Source: an uncultured Clostridia bacterium (GTDB taxonomy: Bacteria; Bacillota; Clostridia; Christensenellales; UBA1242). From it: a stretch of 38,906 nt of DNA. The position numbers and the translations under genes were made by a program. The notes beneath the pieces were generated by a model, which was not told the origin of the DNA, ran no database searches, and worked only from the letters and a program-made list of their open reading frames with translations. The DNA lies in NCBI GenBank assembly GCA_944350015.1, contig CALVNW010000003.1, positions 1-38,906 of the forward strand, in the 5' to 3' direction. Of this stretch, positions 31,627 through 38,906 are shown piece by piece (within the stretch, counting starts at the first letter, position 1; the number at the start of each line of letters is the position of its first letter).

Positions 31627-32048
31627 AATATCAAGAATATAAAATCTACCTAGAGAACTAAATCAATTAAGTATTCCATATAAAGAATAATAATATTAAT
31701 CCTAAACAAGTCGGCAAGAAGTTAATTTTGACGATAATGGATTTCTAAGTTAAAACTGTATGCAATACTATTTATCAAGAAAATTTGATTATATAAATTA
31801 CTTTATCTTTAATTTAATTATATTTTTATGAAGAGGTTTAGACACTTTACTCTAAATTCCAGTATATCTTAATTAAAGGTTTTTAGATGCCTTACTTTAA
31901 ATTTAAGAGTATTTTTTTGAAGTGGTTTCGGTGTTTTTATTTTATAGAGGACGAACTTGTTTACAAAGAGAGCTTGATTTTTGCTCACCAAGAGATAAAG
32001 AGGATTTAATTAATTTTGTGACAGTAACATTGAAATTTATTTTGATTG

Positions 32049-32250
32049 GATTTTGGCGCTTCCAGTCTATTTTATTTGAAAATAAAACACGGCACAACTT
32101 TAATTATGTCTATTGTCGGTGCAACCTTTACTGTTCACGAGTAAAACTGGTATTTATATACTGTACGGCATATCGCACTTTGCGCATAAAAGCCATAAAA
32201 AGACGGGGGAGATAAAAGTTGAAATCAAACTACTAACACCAGACTTATAA
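32049..32250 (+). pseudogene. Decayed C-terminal fragment of a probable membrane protein
   Basis: The frame from 32049 reads DFGASSLFYLKIKHGTTLIM, then SIVGATFTVHE and a stop. One frame on, it continues GIYILYGISHFAHKSHKKTG and ends EIKLLTPDL-stop at 32250. The pattern of hydrophobic stretches and a basic histidine-rich tail suggests the end of a transporter. I cannot name the family. At least one frameshift and loss of the 5' part make it non-functional. Confidence 0.45.
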
Positions 32251-32566
32251 ATTAAGGTGTTTTGTGTTTTGTTTTACAGTATAAGTTACATATTCTACGT
32301 TTTGGTATTTTTAGTATAAGCTACGCATTCTACATATTGGTATTTTTGTCAAAAGACACATTAGTGCAATATGTTTTTAGCTAAAATCACTTCAAATCCA
32401 AATTTTATAAAATAAATATAAAGTAAAACATTTAATCCTGCCTTAATAATTTGGTTCGCAGACATTCTGATGATATACTAACAAAATTACAAAGTTGCCT
32501 TACAAATACATAGGCGTAAAGAGGAAATTGTATATTCAGAGTATTGACTTATGAAATGCAAACAAA

Positions 32567-32582
32567 TGTTTCACGTGAAACA
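32567..32582. promoter_or_regulatory. parS site 1
   Basis: TGTTTCACGTGAAACA, the perfect 16-base ParB-binding palindrome. Confidence 0.97.
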
Positions 32583-32607
32583 AAAGAATATATTAATAAG
32601 GTATTAA

Positions 32608-32623
32608 TGTTTCACGTGAAACA
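32608..32623. promoter_or_regulatory. parS site 2
   Basis: A second perfect TGTTTCACGTGAAACA, 41 bases (about four helical turns) from the first, so both lie on the same face of the DNA. Confidence 0.97.
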
Positions 32624-32892
32624 TTAACAATGCATATTTGAGTGGAGAAAATACTTTAGGTAGGATTAATGTGGCTGAGGATAATCTTTTATAAAATCAT
32701 TTACGATGTCATTTAAAATTTGCTAACAAACTTAATATATTGAGAATACATGACAAGAAATAATGACAACAACGAAATTTTATGATTGCGCCAAGGTATT
32801 TTAAAACAAAACAGTGTTATATTATCGTAGTTATTGTTTAAAAATAATAGAAATTGATTTAAAAATAGGGATGTAAAAAGGTTAAAAATATT

Positions 32893-32931
32893 TTGATTTA
32901 AGTTTAATTTATGGTATAATACATTAGGAGG
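32893..32931 (+). promoter_or_regulatory. Promoter and ribosome site of rubrerythrin
   Basis: TTGATT (32893-32898), 16 bases, TGG-TATAAT extended -10 (32915-32920), then AGGAGG (32926-32931) five bases before the ATG. The short distance means a very short leader. Confidence 0.85.
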
Positions 32932-32936
32932 TTAAA

Positions 32937-33479
32937 ATGAAAGAATTAAAAGGAACAAAAACAGAAAAGAATTTAATGGAAGCTTTTGCGGGTGAAAGCC
33001 AAGCAAGAAACAAATATACTTTCTATGCATCAAAAGCTAAGAAAGAGGGATATGAACAGATTGCAAGCGTTTTTGAAGAAACGGCAAACAATGAGAAGGA
33101 ACACGCTAAACTCTGGTTTAAAGCATTACATAATGGAGATGTTCCAACAACTCTTGAAAATCTACTAGATGCTGCAGCTGGTGAACACGGTGAATGGACA
33201 GATATGTATGCAAGAATGGCTAAAGAAGCTAAAGAAGAAGGTTTTGACGAACTTGCATATAAGTTTGCTGCTGTAGGCGAAATAGAAAAGCGTCACGAGG
33301 AAAGATATCAAAAACTTGCAGAGCTTGTAAGAGAACATAAGGTTTTTAAAAAGACCGAAAAGAGAGTTTGGATTTGCAGAAACTGTGGTCATATATATGT
33401 TGGGGATCAAGCTCCAAAGGTATGTCCGGTATGCAATCATCCTGAAGCATACTTTGAGTTGTTTGTAGAAGAGTTTTAG
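32937..33479 (+). CDS. rbr: Rubrerythrin
   Basis: The 180-residue protein is complete. The four-helix ferritin-like domain carries two E-x2-H motifs ([11 protein letters not shown] at about 50-60 and [11 protein letters not shown] near 112-122) plus E20 in [14 protein letters not shown], the di-iron ligands. The C-terminal rubredoxin domain has [10 protein letters not shown] and KVCPVCNHP binding one iron. It reduces hydrogen peroxide with electrons from NAD(P)H through rubredoxin-type carriers, protecting strict anaerobes from oxygen. Its presence supports an anaerobic lifestyle. Confidence 0.97.
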   Translation: MKELKGTKTEKNLMEAFAGESQARNKYTFYASKAKKEGYEQIASVFEETANNEKEHAKLWFKALHNGDVPTTLENLLDAAAGEHGEWTDMYARMAKEAKEEGFDELAYKFAAVGEIEKRHEERYQKLAELVREHKVFKKTEKRVWICRNCGHIYVGDQAPKVCPVCNHPEAYFELFVEEF

Positions 33480-33531
33480 TATATAGCAATTCTAGTATAA
33501 GAAAAACGTTTGTATAAAAATAGTTTTTAGG

Positions 33532-33568
33532 AAAAGACTTTTGCATTTATGCGCTAAAAGTCTTTTTT
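33532..33568 (+). terminator. Terminator of rubrerythrin
   Basis: AAAAGACTTTT (33532-33542) pairs with AAAAGTCTTTT (33556-33566), followed by further Ts. Confidence 0.9.
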
Positions 33569-35720
33569 ATATGAAATTTCTTGCGCTATTTGTTTTGTGT
33601 AATGTAATAAAGGATAACTTTGCAAACATAAACTATAATCTTAATTAAAACTGAATGTCATTAGAATGGATGTAATTTTAAATGTGTGTAAAATATAATA
33701 AAACTACTTCTAAGAAAAGAACTTAAATTTAATGTTGTTGAAATTAAATTTGACTTGTCCAATTAAACCGAAAATAGTTTTTTTATAAAAATCACAAAAT
33801 ATAGATTACTATTAGTTGTAATGATGCTCAATTGACATTATAGATAAAACTTCTAAAATGGAATTTTTTTAACAAACAACTAAAAGAAAGATATTTAAAC
33901 AAAGATTCATCTTAAGCAACTTGTTTGTGGAAGTTTATGCTTAAAATGAGTAGTATTCAAAAGCTAGTTAGAAATTGAAGTTATCGCAATGTGGTTTCTA
34001 AATTTGACTGTGTTTTGAAAAGTAAATTGTAAATTTTGATGCAAACCTTGTATCCTAATTTGCTCACAAGGGTGAGGCAGAGTTCTTTTTATGATGAATA
34101 CAATTTATAGTGTGTTTTACATTAGTAAAATTAAAATTTAACTTGTTTAAGTTTTAACATCACATAGTTTATAATATCGGAAGCCGAGCCAAGCACAACT
34201 TTAGTTGTATTTGAGTGAGGCTGATGGTTTTACATACTATGTGATGGGCGGGCGAAGCACGCAAATTCGTTAGAATTTATAAAATTTTATGATAATAAAT
34301 TTTTAACATCACATAGTTTATATTAGCGAAAGTCAAACCAAACTTAACCTTTAGATGTATTTAAGCGAGACAGATATGTTCATACACGCTATGTGATGAG
34401 TGCGCAAAGCAGGCAAGTATGTTAGAATTTAAAAATTTTTATGACTATTTTAGCATCACTTAGTTAATAATATAAAAACTTCATTTACACTACATTAGTA
34501 AATGAAAAAAACTCGTAAATCGTAAAATATATAAGACTATCAGCTTTTTCTGAGCAAGTTTGACTTTCGATATAATATTTTATTATTTATGACATAAGTG
34601 TGAGAGTAAACTAAGTGTTATTTTAAAATCTTAAATCGGATTTTGTGTGTTGTATTTCAATTTTTACTAGTAACTTGAGTTGCTTGGAAAACTTGCGCTT
34701 ATGTAATTCAGGCAACAAATTCTTGTATCTCTCGTTTTTAATCATAGTCCGCTTTACCCCTACGGGTTGTAAGTCAGTTGCGTTTTTTATTAAAACCCAA
34801 GTTTAGAAAATAAAATTTTTTTACCTTATTTGAATACCTTTGTGGATTTTTAAGAGCGGTATTTTAACTGTTAGAATTTAAACTGTCAAAAACTCAAGCC
34901 ACTAGAGAAGTGAATTCTTTGTAATATAAAACTATCATATTGACGACGATGTCATTAGCTACATTAGTTCCAACTTTTTAAAGTTTTTTAGTCATTTTAA
35001 AAATGCATTTATAGCCATTTAATGAATAAGTAAAAAATCTTTGTAAATCTGTAGCTTATGGGAATGTTAATACTTTTTGGTTTGTAATCTAATTGCTTAC
35101 AAAAAGTTTACAAACACATTTTTATGTTATTATCTTACAAATAGTACTTTGTGTTTTTTTAATTATAACGAGACAAGCGGTTGCGTTTATAGAGAGTTAT
35201 TTTCTCTTGTTGTATTTGTGCTACTTTGCTCAGGTTACAAATTTTTTCTAAATAAAAGATAAAAAGATACTTCATCTAAATATAACTAACTAAAGTTATA
35301 AAATAATAACATTAGCATTTTATTAAAACGTTAAGGTGTTGTTATTAAATAAAATATATCTGCGAAATACTAATGAAAGCCAGACATAAATTTAATTAAA
35401 TAATAATTTTGAATTCGGTATTCTATGAAATGGTGCCTTAAAGTGTGACGAGCCTAAAAAGTTGGTGAAAGTTAATTAAATAATTTGATTTTCAAGTTGG
35501 TGTTTTGTGTAGTAACTAAAAAATGGAAGACTTTAATATTTAATTGCTAAAATTTGAGTTTTGCCTTCTACTGGGACCAACCCATTTTTAATCTTAAGTT
35601 TATTGTCTCGTTGTAATAATATGCATTCTTTTAGTTTGTCAATGAAGGTGTTAATTATAGGTTTATTTTCTTTAATAAAGTGAATTTTAAAAGTTAGACA
35701 TCTTTAGAAGTTATCCTATA
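33569..35720. other. 2.1 kb without a convincing gene
   Basis: The only open frame of note (35077-35262) lacks a ribosome site and has odd composition. The clear content is the repeat cluster 34093-34463. Around 34755-34780 there is a small hairpin ACCCC-TAC-GGGT. The rest is AT-rich with scattered stops in all frames, and may be an old deleted region. Confidence 0.6.
34093..34463. repeat. Cluster of three CTATGTGATG elements alternating with the second-half block
   Basis: Units are 34093-34167 (left end worn), 34237-34316 (CTATGTGATG...CATCACATAG, 80 bases) and 34389-34463 (right end CATCACTTAG). Between them lie inverted copies of the second-half block (ATATCGGAAGCCGAGCC...GTGAGGCTGATGG, and a more worn one). 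The middle and last units have a different interior (with GCGTGCTTCGCCCGCC-like sequence) but keep length and ends. Confidence 0.8.
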
Positions 35721-36347
35721 TTAAACTAACTTTAAAATTGCAAGCACTATAAGAATTATACCACTTAGCCAAGATAGATTAAACTTTTTGTTTGTTGATA
35801 GTTTTCTTCCGAGCTTATAGCCTACAAAGGATAAGAGTAACTCAAAAACAAAAGACAGGATTATAATTAAGTACGGGAAGGCGCTCTCTCCTCCAAGTCC
35901 TATTCCAGCCGAAAAACTATCAATCGATAGAACAAAACCTATAAGGCAGGCTTCCTTAAATGAAAGTATTTTGTCTTTGTTCAGGTCGGCCTCTATCGGG
36001 TTTAAGCATATGTTGATTATCAACTTGAAATTAAAAAGGTTTATATGAAGGTCTTTGTCTCTTTTTCTGTCGAGCCATATTTTTAAAAGTTCGCTAAACA
36101 ATTTGGAGAGCCCGATGAGCATAAGCAAGGCAAATGAAATGTATTTAAAGATGTTTAGGTCTACAACACTAGCTAAAAAGTAGCCGATTGCTAGACCTAA
36201 AGACAATACTAGTATGCTTATAAAAATGGATGATATGAGTTTTGAAAAGGAAACCTTCAGTCCTTCCGCACCATAGCCAAAAAAGGCGACCAGTGAGTCC
36301 AAAGAAAGCGACAGCGAAAACAATAGCGAGAACCAAAAATTTGTCAT
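35721..36347 (-). CDS. ytaF: YtaF/MntP-family membrane protein
   Basis: The 208-residue protein has six predicted membrane helices in two related halves, each opening with the family motif: SLSLSLDSLVAFFGYG near the N-terminus and GFVLSIDSFSAGIGLGG in the second half. Between them is NPIEADLNKDKILSFKEA, matching the D-x-D-x-S-G-x-I loop of the sporulation-associated YtaF branch. MntP relatives export Mn2+; YtaF has no settled substrate. TAGGAGG precedes the ATG. A YtaF-type protein hints at a spore-forming ancestry but does not prove sporulation. Confidence 0.85.
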   Translation of the reverse strand: MTNFWFSLLFSLSLSLDSLVAFFGYGAEGLKVSFSKLISSIFISILVLSLGLAIGYFLASVVDLNIFKYISFALLMLIGLSKLFSELLKIWLDRKRDKDLHINLFNFKLIINICLNPIEADLNKDKILSFKEACLIGFVLSIDSFSAGIGLGGESAFPYLIIILSFVFELLLSFVGYKLGRKLSTNKKFNLSWLSGIILIVLAILKLV

Positions 36348-36374
36348 AATCCTCCTAAAACATATTATTATAGA

Positions 36375-36454
36375 CTATGTGATGTTAAAATTTAAACAAG
36401 TTAAATTTTAAATTTACTAACGTAAAAACACAATAAATTGTGTTCATCACATAG
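36375..36454. repeat. CTATGTGATG cloverleaf-like element, copy B (with second-half block to 36505)
   Basis: 80 bases, ends CTATGTGATG/CATCACATAG (perfect 10-base inverted repeat). Inner hairpins are TTAAAATTTAA/TTAAATTTTAA, TTTAC/GTAAA and ACACAAT/ATTGTGT. It is followed by ATCAGCCTCACCCTTGCAAG...GGCTTCCGATAATATAA, nearly identical to copy A although 15 kb away. Confidence 0.85.
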
Positions 36455-36639
36455 TATGTAAAATCATCAGCCTCACCCTTGCAAGCAAGTTCGGCTTCCG
36501 ATAATATAATTTAAGTGGAATTGTTAAATGAAATAGAAAGGTACAAAAATGATTGTTTTAAAGGCAAGTTTTATAAGAATTATAGTTTATAAATAATTAA
36601 TTATAATTGCGAGTTTTTTCGTGAAAACTTAAATAAACA

Positions 36640-36668
36640 TTGTATTTTTTCAAAAATTGTGTTATAAT
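36640..36668 (+). promoter_or_regulatory. Promoter of the ABC-F leader and gene
   Basis: TTGTAT (36640-36645), 17 bases, extended -10 TGT-TATAAT (36663-36668). Confidence 0.85.
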
Positions 36669-36695
36669 ACTTAAAAAAAGAAGAAGGAGAGACCA

Positions 36696-36725
36696 ATGAG
36701 AATAATTTTTGCTAAAATTTTGTAA
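36696..36725 (+). CDS. Nine-residue leader peptide MRIIFAKIL
   Basis: An ATG at 36696 with strong AAGGAGAG upstream opens a nine-codon frame ending TAA. It lies directly behind the promoter and in front of two hairpins and the ABC-F gene. Short leader peptides in this position let a drug-stalled ribosome control downstream expression. No longer ORF is possible here. Confidence 0.75.
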   Translation: MRIIFAKIL

Positions 36726-36848
36726 TTCACAACAAAAATTTATGCTTGTAGCTTTTTTGTTGTGAAAACAGGAAAGTTGACAAGTTTATGCTTATTGGTG
36801 ATAAAATTCTAATGGGTTACGAGTTTGCTTTCTTGTAACCTATTTTTT
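36726..36848 (+). promoter_or_regulatory. Transcription attenuator of the ABC-F gene
   Basis: Hairpin 1 is TTCACAACAAAA (36726-36737) with TTTTGTTGTGAA (36755-36766), starting right after the leader stop. Hairpin 2 is GGTTACGAG (36815-36823) with CTTGTAACC (36832-36840) followed by TATTTTTT, an intrinsic terminator. The loop of hairpin 1 contains CTTGTA (36745-36750), a copy of the terminator's right arm that could pair with its left arm (TACGAG) and prevent termination. That antiterminator pairing is inferred. Confidence 0.75.
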
Positions 36849-36874
36849 GTTCAATCTTATATGGAGGTGAAAGT

Positions 36875-38350
36875 ATGGCACAAGTAAAAATTCAAAATTT
36901 AACATTTTCTTATGATGGGAACTATGAAAATATCTTTGAAAATGTCAGTTTTTCTTTTGATACCGATTGGAAAATTGGCTTGATTGGGAGAAACGGAAGA
37001 GGAAAAACTACCTTTTTAAACTTGCTTTTAGGTAAATTGAAATATAATGGAAAAATAGTCACACCTACGCATTTTGATTATTTTCCATATGAAGTAAAAC
37101 ATAAAGAAAAGATGGGAATTGACTTGCTAGAAGAGATTAGTCCAGAGATAGAGCCTTGGGAGGTAATGAAAAATTTTAAAGATTTGGACTTGAATGAATG
37201 TTGCCTTTATCAGCGTTTTGAAACCCTCTCAAATGGAGAACAAACCAAATTACTCCTTGCTATTTTATTTGCTAAAGAAAACAATTTTTTGCTTATAGAT
37301 GAACCGACAAATCATCTTGACTATAAAAGTCAAGAATGCGTTAAAAATTTTTTAAGTAAGCAGAAGGGATTTATAATTGTTTCACATAGTAGAGAATTAA
37401 TTGATTGCTGTGTTGACCACATAATTTCTATTAATAAAAATGATATAGAAATTCAAAAAGGCAATTTTTCAACTTGGTGGAAAAACAGACAAAACCAAGA
37501 TAACTTTGAACTTATGCAAAACGAGCGATTGAAAAAAGATATATTAAAATTGCAGGAAAGCGCTAAAGAGAGACTGGAATGGGCGACACAAGTTGAAAAT
37601 AGTAAAAACAAGCGTGTTTCAGGACTGCGACCTGATAAAGGTTATATTGGACACAAAGCCGAAAAGATGGCAAAAAGTGCTAAAGCTATTGAGCAAAGAA
37701 GAAACAAAGCTATCGAAGAGAAAGAAAAACTGCTTAAAAACATTGAAAAACAAGACGATTTATTTTTAAATTCGATAAAAATTAAGAAAGAAACAATGAT
37801 AATTGTTAAAGATTTATCTATTTTTTATGATAATAAGGCAGTTGTAAAAAATATTAATTTTAATGTTGAGTATGGCGATAAGCTTGCTATATGTGGAGCT
37901 AATGGCAGTGGTAAAACAAGCCTACTTAAAATTTTATGTGGCGCTGATATTAAGCATAATGGAGAAGTCTATAAAGATAGAAAATTAAAGATTTCTTATG
38001 TAAGTCAGCAATATGAATGGACAGAAGGGAATTTGATTGAATTTGCGAAAGAGTTTAAGCTAGATCAAACAAAATTTTTTACAATGCTTTTTAAACTAGG
38101 TTTTAAGCGTGAGCAGTTTAATTCTGATATAAAAAAATTCAGCGAAGGGGAAAAGAAAAAAATTTTAATAGCAAAAAGTCTATGCGAAGAGGCAAATTTA
38201 TACATTTGGGATGAACCGCTAAATTATATTGATGTTATTTCTCGCTTGCAAATAGAACAGCTATTAAAAAACACGAATATAACACTTGTTTTTGTTGAGC
38301 ACGATATGGCTTTTGTTAAAAATATTGCAAATAAAATAGTCAATATTTAA
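36875..38350 (+). CDS. ABC-F ribosomal protection protein (Lsa/CplR-like)
   Basis: The 491-residue protein has two ATP-binding cassettes and no membrane part. Cassette 1 has Walker A GRNGRGKTT (38-46), signature LSNGEQTK, Walker B LLIDEPTNHLD. The charged linker includes NSKNKRVSGLRPDKGYIGHK. Cassette 2 has GANGSGKTS, FSEGEKKK, WDEPLNYID. Start, linker and length resemble the Lsa/CplR class that displaces lincosamides, pleuromutilins and streptogramin A from the ribosome. The exact drug range cannot be read from sequence. GGAGGTGA precedes the ATG. The attenuator leader fits an inducible resistance gene. Confidence 0.88.
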   Translation: MAQVKIQNLTFSYDGNYENIFENVSFSFDTDWKIGLIGRNGRGKTTFLNLLLGKLKYNGKIVTPTHFDYFPYEVKHKEKMGIDLLEEISPEIEPWEVMKNFKDLDLNECCLYQRFETLSNGEQTKLLLAILFAKENNFLLIDEPTNHLDYKSQECVKNFLSKQKGFIIVSHSRELIDCCVDHIISINKNDIEIQKGNFSTWWKNRQNQDNFELMQNERLKKDILKLQESAKERLEWATQVENSKNKRVSGLRPDKGYIGHKAEKMAKSAKAIEQRRNKAIEEKEKLLKNIEKQDDLFLNSIKIKKETMIIVKDLSIFYDNKAVVKNINFNVEYGDKLAICGANGSGKTSLLKILCGADIKHNGEVYKDRKLKISYVSQQYEWTEGNLIEFAKEFKLDQTKFFTMLFKLGFKREQFNSDIKKFSEGEKKKILIAKSLCEEANLYIWDEPLNYIDVISRLQIEQLLKNTNITLVFVEHDMAFVKNIANKIVNI

Positions 38351-38428
38351 ATATTAGAAAAAATATCAAAAGATTTTAATTTGTTTTATAAATATTGTAA
38401 AATTAATTAATAAAAAATTGGAGGTAAT

Positions 38429-38906
38429 ATGAATTTTTCTAAAGGATACATTGTTCCGCTTAGGGATGAGGTGGAGGAAGGATATGATTATAAGGGGAAA
38501 ACTGCAACAGCGAATGTCTCGTATGAAAAGATAAAGGATGTGATTTTAGATTTTATTGCCGGTCTAGTAGAGCCTTGCTTTTTTATTCTTGAACTGCCGG
38601 CTACGCGTCAGCAAGAAGAAACGCTAAGGGCTGATGATTATGCATCTTTTCACAGCAATGTTTATTATGCAGATGGACTTAGCAAAAGACAACTTTTAGA
38701 AATTATGGATAGTTACGGCGAAATTTTAATAAATGATGGAGTTTGCGAATTTGGCTTTGCATCACATATAACTCGCGACGAGATTTTTGTATGTAAATAT
38801 AATATTGTCAAAATCTTTTCAACAAATGAGGAGATGATAAAAAAATTATTTGACAGACACAATATACCTCGAAGAGAAAGTTTAAAAACAGCGTGGGATA
38901 CTTTTA
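38429..38906 (+). CDS. Conserved-looking hypothetical protein, 3' end outside the window
   Basis: An ATG at 38429 with GGAGG upstream opens a frame that stays open to the window end (159 codons). It reads MNFSKGYIVPLRDEVEEGYD, ...SYEKIKDVILDFIAGLVEPC, ...ELLINDGV-like EILINDGVCEFGFASHITRD, ...RRESLKTAWDTF. It looks cytoplasmic, with mixed alpha/beta composition and no membrane segment. I do not recognise the family. It begins 78 bases after the ABC-F gene, with no terminator apparent between, so read-through is possible. Confidence 0.75.
   Translation, partial: MNFSKGYIVPLRDEVEEGYDYKGKTATANVSYEKIKDVILDFIAGLVEPCFFILELPATRQQEETLRADDYASFHSNVYYADGLSKRQLLEIMDSYGEILINDGVCEFGFASHITRDEIFVCKYNIVKIFSTNEEMIKKLFDRHNIPRRESLKTAWDTF

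Larger units (their letters stand above)
31345..32892. other. Long mostly non-coding segment with parS sites and a gene relic
   Basis: I see no intact gene with a ribosome site. It holds the parAB terminator, a decayed coding fragment (32049-32250), two tandem 35-base repeats starting AGTATAAG and ending GGTATTTTT (32278-32312 and 32313-32347), and the two parS sites (32567-32623). The open frame 31922-32215 lacks a ribosome site and overlaps the relic in another frame. Confidence 0.65.

Noticed and set aside
31922-32215. 97-codon open frame between parB and parS.
   Set aside because: No ribosome site, unusual composition, and another frame of the same DNA contains more protein-like relics.
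35077-35262. 61-codon open frame after rubrerythrin.
   Set aside because: No ribosome site and no terminator or promoter of its own; composition is that of AT-rich spacer.

Overview
The window comes from a low-GC Gram-positive bacterium, most likely an uncultured Clostridia-like member of the Bacillota. The evidence is strongly AT-rich DNA, clear AAGGAGG ribosome binding sites, a dnaA-dnaN origin region with soj/spo0J-type parAB and perfect parS sites, a YtaF-type membrane protein, rubrerythrin and pyruvate-formate-lyase activase. I cannot name a genus.

Layout. (1) Positions 1-9300 are an accessory, defence-rich region. It holds the start of a large serine recombinase and a six-gene restriction-modification operon (756-5275): HTH controller, D12-class adenine methyltransferase, PD-(D/E)XK nuclease with an EVE-like front, HNH nuclease, a frameshifted second methyltransferase and a TIGR02391/HEPN-like protein. 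An SDH-type Clp-fold protease with a small coupled partner, a GIY-YIG/DUF5655 protein and broken remnants of other systems follow. (2) An elongator tRNA-Met with a consensus promoter lies at 9643. (3) Positions 9958-18700 hold two paralogous BspA-type leucine-rich-repeat surface proteins. Between them are pflA and an unusual 639-residue sigma-70-family protein with four extra sigma-4-like repeats after a normal sigma-2/sigma-4 core. The two surface-protein genes have nearly identical upstream elements: a TTGACA -35, an 8- or 7-base G tract in the spacer, and a -10 that is the edge of a long palindrome. (4) Positions 18842-33479 are the origin-proximal core: mnmE, a secreted protein, trpS, dut, dnaN, dnaA and a lipoprotein on the minus strand, then recF, parA, parB and rubrerythrin on the plus strand. 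DnaA boxes lie between dnaA and dnaN, and two perfect parS sites lie 1.2 kb after parB. (5) Positions 33480-38906 hold a long non-coding stretch with a palindromic repeat family, ytaF, an antibiotic-resistance-type ABC-F gene behind an attenuator leader with a 9-codon peptide, and the start of an unrecognised gene.

The most interesting candidate system is region 3. I propose that the poly-sigma-4 protein drives two cell-surface repeat proteins from extended promoters whose G tracts could slip and switch expression. This is inference from gene position and promoter anatomy. A second new-looking element is an approximately 80-base repeat with CTATGTGATG/CATCACATAG ends and internal hairpins that could fold like a cloverleaf, present in at least six intergenic copies.
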